Below are positions 59,652 to 64,000 of a DNA stretch of 64,000 bases, one piece after another. Both the position numbers and the translations under genes were made by a program. Each line of letters begins with the position of its first letter. The stretch's first letter is position 1. This stretch comes from Gordonia rubripertincta (GTDB taxonomy: Bacteria > Actinomycetota > Actinomycetes > Mycobacteriales > Mycobacteriaceae): NCBI RefSeq assembly GCF_038024875.1, contig NZ_CP136136.1, positions 1,488,001 through 1,552,000 of the forward strand. Reading direction: 5' to 3'. The notes beneath the pieces were generated by a model. The model did no database searches. It was not told where the DNA came from and saw only the letters and a list, made by a program, of their open reading frames with translations.

Positions 59652-61595
59652 ATGACGGTGACCCCCGTGAACCAGTCCGAGATCCCCGACGCGGGCATCG
59701 GGCCGTCGAAGGCGAAATCCCTTCTGCAGCGCGTGATCTTTCCGCGCGCGGGTGAGCCGCTCGACGTGCGGTCGCTGTACCTGCTCGAGTCGGACTCCAA
59801 CAACCGGCGGGCACATGCACCGAGCCGGACCTCGGTGCTTCTCGGCGGCGAATCCGAGGTCAGCTTCGAGACCTACTTCAACGCCTTCGCGGCCGCCTAC
59901 TGGCGTCGCTGGAGCATCCTGGACTCGGTGGTGCTGCGCATCGAGGTGATCGGCACCGCCCGGGTCGACCTGTACCGCTCCAAGATCGACGGCTCGCGCA
60001 TCGGTATCGGCGGCGACCTCATCGCCACCGACGAACACGGCCGCGGCGTGGTCGAGTTCGAGCTCGACCTCGGACCGTTCGAGGACGGCGGCTGGATCTG
60101 GTTCGACATCACCACCGACACCGACACCGAGATCGTCTCCGCCGGTTGGTATTCGCCGATCGACGCGCCTACCTCCGACGCCGACACCAAGCGCGTGACC
60201 GTCGGCATCCCGACCTTCAACCGCCCCACCGACGCGGTCAACGCTCTCGCCGCCCTGACCTCCGACCCGATGGTCGACGAGGTCATCGACGCGGTCATCA
60301 TGCCCGACCAGGGCACCAAGAAGGTCGTCGACGAACCCGGATACACCGAGGCCGCAACGGCTCTCGGCGACCGGCTGCACATCTTCGACCAGGGCAACCT
60401 CGGCGGTTCGGGCGGCTACGCCCGCATCATGTACGAGGCGCTGCGACTCACCGATTCGCCCTACATCCTCTACATGGACGACGACATCGCCATCGAGCCG
60501 GACTCGATCCTGCGCGCGCTGGCCATGTCGCGATTCGCCAAGTCCCCCATGCTCGTCGGCGGTCAGATGCTCAACCTGCAGGACCGCAGCCACCTGCACT
60601 GCATGGGTGAGGTCATTCGCCGCGACACCTTCATGTGGACCGCGGCGCCGTTCGTCGAATACGACCACAACTTCTCCGAGTACCCGCTGCGGGACCGGGA
60701 GAACTCGAAGAACCTGCACCGCCGGATCGACGTCGAGGGCAACGGCTGGTGGATGTGCATGATCCCCCGCGAATGCGCCGAGACCGTCGGCCTGCCGATG
60801 CCGCTGTTCATCAAATGGGACGACTGGGAATTCGCGCTGCGCGCGGCCAAGGCCGGCTATCCGACGGCCACCGTCCCGGGCATCGCGATCTGGCACATGG
60901 CGTGGAGCGACAAGGACGACGCCATCGACTGGCAGGCGTACTTCCATCTGCGCAACCGGCTCGTCGTCGCATCCATCCACCACGACGGACCGATCAAGGG
61001 CATCCTCCGGTCGATGACCAAGGCGACCGCGAAACATCTTCTCTGTCTTGAGTACTCGACGGTCGCCATTCAGAACGAGGCGATCCGGGACTTCCTCGCC
61101 GGTCCCGACCACATCCGCAGCCTCCTGCCGACCGCGCTGCCGAAGGTCGCGGCGATCCGCAAGGAGTACCCGGATGCGGTCGTGCTGCCGTCGGCCACCG
61201 AGCTGCCCCGGACCTCCGGTGAGGCAACCCATCTGGGCACCTCGATCCCGCTGAACCCGATCAGCAAGGTCAAGGCGCTGGCCGCTGCCGTCGTCAACAA
61301 CGCCCGGCCCGCCGACCCTCGCCATCACGAGGTCCCGCAGGCGAACTACCCGCCGATCGAGGCGCGCTGGTTCTCGCTCGGCCGCGTCGACGGTGTCACC
61401 GTCACCACGGCCGACGGTCGGGGAGTGGTGTACCGGCAGCGTGACCGCGAGAAGATGATCGCGCTCGCTCGTGAGCATTTCGCCCTGATCAAGGAACTCC
61501 AGGACAAGTTCGGCGACATGAAGCAGCAGTACCGCGCCGCACATCGTGAGTTGACCAGTAAGGAGAGCTGGGCGGGTGTCTTCGGAATCGAGTAG
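59652..61595 (+). CDS. glfT2: Galactofuranosyltransferase GlfT2
   Basis: The 647-residue polymerase has an N-terminal beta-rich domain (about 1-165), a GT2 core with GIPTFNRPTDAVNALAAL, the DDD motif in LYMDDDIAIEPDS, and KWDDWEFALRAAKAGYPTA followed by the HMAW motif, and a C-terminal helical domain ending in KELQDKFGDMKQQYRAAHRELTS. It adds alternating beta-1,5 and beta-1,6 galactofuranose units to the growing galactan chain at the inner membrane face. Starts one base after glf's stop. The 3' end overlaps the PAP2 phosphatase gene by 20 bases. Confidence 0.95.
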   Translation: MTVTPVNQSEIPDAGIGPSKAKSLLQRVIFPRAGEPLDVRSLYLLESDSNNRRAHAPSRTSVLLGGESEVSFETYFNAFAAAYWRRWSILDSVVLRIEVIGTARVDLYRSKIDGSRIGIGGDLIATDEHGRGVVEFELDLGPFEDGGWIWFDITTDTDTEIVSAGWYSPIDAPTSDADTKRVTVGIPTFNRPTDAVNALAALTSDPMVDEVIDAVIMPDQGTKKVVDEPGYTEAATALGDRLHIFDQGNLGGSGGYARIMYEALRLTDSPYILYMDDDIAIEPDSILRALAMSRFAKSPMLVGGQMLNLQDRSHLHCMGEVIRRDTFMWTAAPFVEYDHNFSEYPLRDRENSKNLHRRIDVEGNGWWMCMIPRECAETVGLPMPLFIKWDDWEFALRAAKAGYPTATVPGIAIWHMAWSDKDDAIDWQAYFHLRNRLVVASIHHDGPIKGILRSMTKATAKHLLCLEYSTVAIQNEAIRDFLAGPDHIRSLLPTALPKVAAIRKEYPDAVVLPSATELPRTSGEATHLGTSIPLNPISKVKALAAAVVNNARPADPRHHEVPQANYPPIEARWFSLGRVDGVTVTTADGRGVVYRQRDREKMIALAREHFALIKELQDKFGDMKQQYRAAHRELTSKESWAGVFGIE

Positions 61596-62334
61596 TTCTG
61601 ACATACAGGTCGAGGAGTCGACGAAGCTCCCGGCCGACGACGCCCCCAGACCCCTCGCCGGGGAGGAGAAGATCCTCGTCGCCATCCAGACGGGCATCGG
61701 TTCGCGTCCCGGTGTGCGGTCGGCGGCGCGCGGGCTGTCGCATTTCGGCGAGCACGCCCTGGGCTGGCTGGCCATCTCCGGTGCCGGCTGGACGCTGGCG
61801 CGTGCCCGCGGCGACGTGCGCTCCCAGCAGTTGTGGATCGAAGCCGGTGTGGGCGCCTTCGGCGCGCATGCGGCCTCGGTGATCATCAAGCGAATCGTGC
61901 GCCGGCCCCGGCCGGCGCATCCGGCCATCGACATCGGGGTGTCCACGCCGAGCAAGCTGAGCTTCCCGTCGTCGCACGCCACCTCGACCACGGCAGCGGC
62001 GATCCTCATCGGCCGGGCAGCCGGCTGGGACGCGAAGGTGCTGCCCGCGGCACTGGTGCCGCCGATGCTCCTGTCGCGTCTTGTACTCGGCGTTCACTAT
62101 CCGACAGACGTCACCGCGGGTGCCGCGATCGGTGCCGCGAGCGCAGCGGCCGTCATCGCGGGCGATAAGGTGCTGCTCGAACCCACCCGGAATGCTCCGG
62201 CCTCAGGACGTGCCCGCCGCGCGGCGCGCGCCCTGACCCGGCTCGGCCTCACGGCCGCGGTGCCCGGCGGGCCGCTGCGACTCGCCGCGTCCCCCGTCAT
62301 CGCACGGGTGACACGACACAGGGAGAGTGCATGA
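61576..62334 (+). CDS. PAP2-family phosphatase (Rv3807c-like, decaprenylphosphoryl-ribose 5-phosphate phosphatase)
   Basis: A 252-residue membrane phosphatase with the three PAP2 motifs: KRIVRRPRP (motif 1, residues about 104-112), PSSHATS (motif 2) and SRLVLGVHYPTD (motif 3). It lies between glfT2 and ubiA as Rv3807c does, where it is proposed to remove the 5-phosphate from decaprenylphosphoryl-5-phosphoribose, making the DPA precursor. A basic tail follows. The start is GTG 61576; it overlaps glfT2. Confidence 0.85.
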   Translation: MSSESSSSDIQVEESTKLPADDAPRPLAGEEKILVAIQTGIGSRPGVRSAARGLSHFGEHALGWLAISGAGWTLARARGDVRSQQLWIEAGVGAFGAHAASVIIKRIVRRPRPAHPAIDIGVSTPSKLSFPSSHATSTTAAAILIGRAAGWDAKVLPAALVPPMLLSRLVLGVHYPTDVTAGAAIGAASAAAVIAGDKVLLEPTRNAPASGRARRAARALTRLGLTAAVPGGPLRLAASPVIARVTRHRESA

Positions 62335-63254
62335 GCGAGGAGCCGATCGAGCACGGGAAGGTCGCCGGGCCCCCGAAGAACCTGGCCACCGGGCTGATCA
62401 AGGCGATCCGTCCGCGGCAGTGGGTGAAGAACGTCCTGGTGCTCGCCGCACCGCTGGCCGCCGGCAACATCACCGACGCCTCGGTGCTGGCCTCCGCCGG
62501 CATCGCCTTCGTCGCGTTCTGCCTCGCCGCGTCGAGCATCTACCTGGTCAACGACGCGATGGACGTCGAGTCCGACCGTAATCACCCGACCAAGCGGTTC
62601 CGTCCCATCGCCGCGGGCGTGGTCCCGGTGCCGCTGGCCTACGGCCTCGCCGCGGTGCTGCTGGCCGCCTCGATCGGGATCTCGTTCCTCGCGAACTGGC
62701 AGACCGCGGTCGTCATCGCGATCTACCTGATCATCCAGCTCGGCTACTGCTTCGGCCTCAAGAACCAGGCCGTCATCGACATTTGCATCGTGTCGTCGGG
62801 CTTCCTGCTGCGCGCGATCGCCGGTGGCGTCGCGGCCGAGATCGTGCTGTCGCAGTGGTTCTTGCTCGTCATGGCCTTCGGTTCGCTGTTCATGGCCGCC
62901 GGCAAGCGGTACGCCGAGCTGCAGCTCGCCGAGCGCACCGGCGCCAAGATCCGCAAGGCGCTGCAGTACTACACCACGACCTACCTGCGATTCGTCTGGA
63001 CGCTGTCGGCCACGGCCGTGGTGGTCTTCTACGGACTCTGGGCGTTCGACAAGGGCGCCGAAAACCATGACACGAACGTCGCCTACGCGATCTCGATGGT
63101 GCCGTTCACTGTCGCGATCCTGCGTTATGCGGTCGATGTCGACGGTGGCGCCGCAGGTGAGCCCGAGGAGATCGCCCTCGGCGACCGCATTCTGCAGCTG
63201 CTGGCCGTGGCCTGGTTAGTATGCGTGGGTGTCGCGGTCTATGCAGTCAATTGA
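62331..63254 (+). CDS. ubiA: Decaprenyl-phosphate phosphoribosyltransferase UbiA
   Basis: A 307-residue membrane protein of about nine helices. The catalytic motifs are visible: the NDAMDVESDRNHPTK segment (NDxxDxxxD, Mg-diphosphate binding) and the second YCFGLKNQAVIDI/GxxxR-type segment (SSGFLLRAIAGG). It transfers 5-phosphoribose from PRPP to decaprenyl phosphate, the first step of arabinose donor synthesis. ATG overlaps the phosphatase stop by four bases. It matches Rv3806c in order. Confidence 0.93.
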   Translation: MSEEPIEHGKVAGPPKNLATGLIKAIRPRQWVKNVLVLAAPLAAGNITDASVLASAGIAFVAFCLAASSIYLVNDAMDVESDRNHPTKRFRPIAAGVVPVPLAYGLAAVLLAASIGISFLANWQTAVVIAIYLIIQLGYCFGLKNQAVIDICIVSSGFLLRAIAGGVAAEIVLSQWFLLVMAFGSLFMAAGKRYAELQLAERTGAKIRKALQYYTTTYLRFVWTLSATAVVVFYGLWAFDKGAENHDTNVAYAISMVPFTVAILRYAVDVDGGAAGEPEEIALGDRILQLLAVAWLVCVGVAVYAVN

Positions 63255-64000
63255 CGGTCTGCAATCCACCGACGGTGTCGGTACCGATGCCGTCGACGAC
63301 CCCGAGGTAAAGGGCCCTCGCGCGACGGGCGTGCCCGTGGTCGACAAGGCTCGTCGGCGTCTCGCGGCGGCCAGTTTCCTGATCGGCGCCGTCGCCGTCA
63401 GCACGTTCTTCGCCGTCGGCGCCTGGCAGCGCCGGTGGATCGCCGACGACGGTCTGATCGTGCTGCGCACGCTGCGGAACCTCTTCGCCGGCAACGGGCC
63501 GGTGTTCAACGCGGGCGAACGCGTCGAGGCGAACACCTCGACCGCCTGGACCTATCTGCTGTGGTTCTGGGCGTGGGTCACCGATGGCCAGCTCGAGTAC
63601 GTCGCCCTCTGGGGTGGCCCTGGTGTGCTCGGTCGCCGCGATCCCGATCGCCATGTACGGCAGCGCACGTCTCTACGGCAACCGCCTCGGCGGCCTCACC
63701 GGTGACGGTTGGACGCTGCTGCTCCCGTTCGGTGCCATCATCTATATCGCCCTCCCGCCGGCCCGCGACTTCGCGACGAGCGGTCTGGAGAACGGCCTCT
63801 GCATCTTCTGGGCCGCAGTCCTGTGGTGTCAGCTCGTCGCCTGGGCCCGACGCGGTCCGCAGACGACGCGTCGAGCGTCGGCGGCAACGCTCGCGCTCGC
63901 ATTCACCGCAGGTCTCGCACCCCTGGTCCGGCCCGAACTCACCGTGTTCGGCGGACTGGTGCTCCTGCTGGTCTTCTTCGCGCCGCTCGGCTGGAAGATG
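63241..64000 (+). CDS. aftB: Arabinofuranosyltransferase AftB, N-terminal part with apparent frameshift
   Basis: The first 125 or so residues read RRWIADDGLIVLRTLRNLFAGNGPVFNAGERVEANTSTAWTYL, the AftB signature including the catalytic Asp pair of GT-C enzymes (ADDG). The frame breaks in CTGGGGTG at 63609-63616; deleting one G gives ALWVALVCSVAAIPIAMYGSARLYG and then further helices (GAIIYIALPPARDFATSGLENGL) to the window end. AftB adds terminal beta-1,2-arabinofuranose to arabinan and is essential in mycobacteria, so the break is probably not real. The 3' end is outside the window. GTG 63229 is an alternative start. Confidence 0.85.

Noticed and set aside
58428..62009. A 1193-codon open frame on the reverse strand across glf and glfT2
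   Set aside because: It mirrors the coding strand in a high-GC region; the forward genes have clear families, and the reverse translation is low in hydrophobic-core patterns.
1..64000. tRNA, rRNA, CRISPR and prophage genes
   Set aside because: I read the gene gaps and saw no cloverleaf-like, rRNA-like or regularly spaced repeat sequence, and no integrase or capsid gene.

Overview
The window comes from a high-GC Gram-positive chromosome of the Mycobacteriales, most likely Gordonia or a close relative (genus is inference). Evidence: a mycobacterial-type arabinogalactan cluster (glf, glfT2, a PAP2 phosphatase, ubiA, aftB), and gene order that I recall from Mycobacterium tuberculosis: an Rv3852-like Lys/Ala-repeat protein, an EspR-like regulator, sodA, an Rv3843c-like protein, glpQ1-like gene, ferritin bfrB, an LCP protein, an IdeR-boxed DUF2470 gene, pheA, a phosphatase, the Rv3836/Rv3835 pair, serS, later an Rv3818-like Rieske protein, two PlsC acyltransferases, a HAD phosphatase and a PGRP amidase. 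No rRNA, tRNA, CRISPR array, insertion sequence or phage integrase was seen.

Layout. 0-8 kb: partial desaturase, DNA-binding-type small proteins, a RecB-like nuclease, a secreted His-rich protein, then a three-gene module (EspR-like regulator, ImmA/IrrE-type peptidase, seven-helix MAB_1171c-type membrane protein). 8-18 kb: SDR dehydrogenase, GDT1-type cation transporter, fused ECF transporter and its T subunit, sodA, a 50-residue membrane peptide, msrA, a winged-helix protein, a VOC protein and a SppA-like protease. 18.1-18.4 kb: gene-free stretch with a cluster of DnaA-box-like 9-mers. 18.5-32.5 kb: conserved housekeeping and iron block. 32.5-48 kb: more variable block (two paralogous DMT-like transporters, a large LuxR regulator, a DUF222/HNH endonuclease, redox enzymes, two secreted lipases, a Cys-rich copper-binding protein, a molybdopterin-enzyme relic, two TetR genes and an MBL-Rieske fusion). 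48.4-54.4 kb: acyltransferases, phosphatase and two divergent cell-wall proteins. 54.4-58.3 kb: a GAF-ANTAR regulator and a tightly coupled four-gene cassette (GT2, acyl-CoA dehydrogenase-like, PIG-L deacetylase, NodS-like methyltransferase). 58.4-64 kb: arabinogalactan genes, running off the end inside aftB.

Two points deserve most attention. First, five genes (LCP, APC permease, aldo/keto reductase, SpoIID-like protein, aftB) each carry one apparent +1 frameshift, and every one falls in the 8-mer CTGGGGTG (either strand); deleting one G restores a natural protein each time. This looks like a systematic sequence error rather than five real mutations. Second, the GT2-dehydrogenase-deacetylase-methyltransferase cassette resembles the chemistry of Nod-factor synthesis and may make or modify an amino-sugar metabolite or glycolipid that I cannot name.
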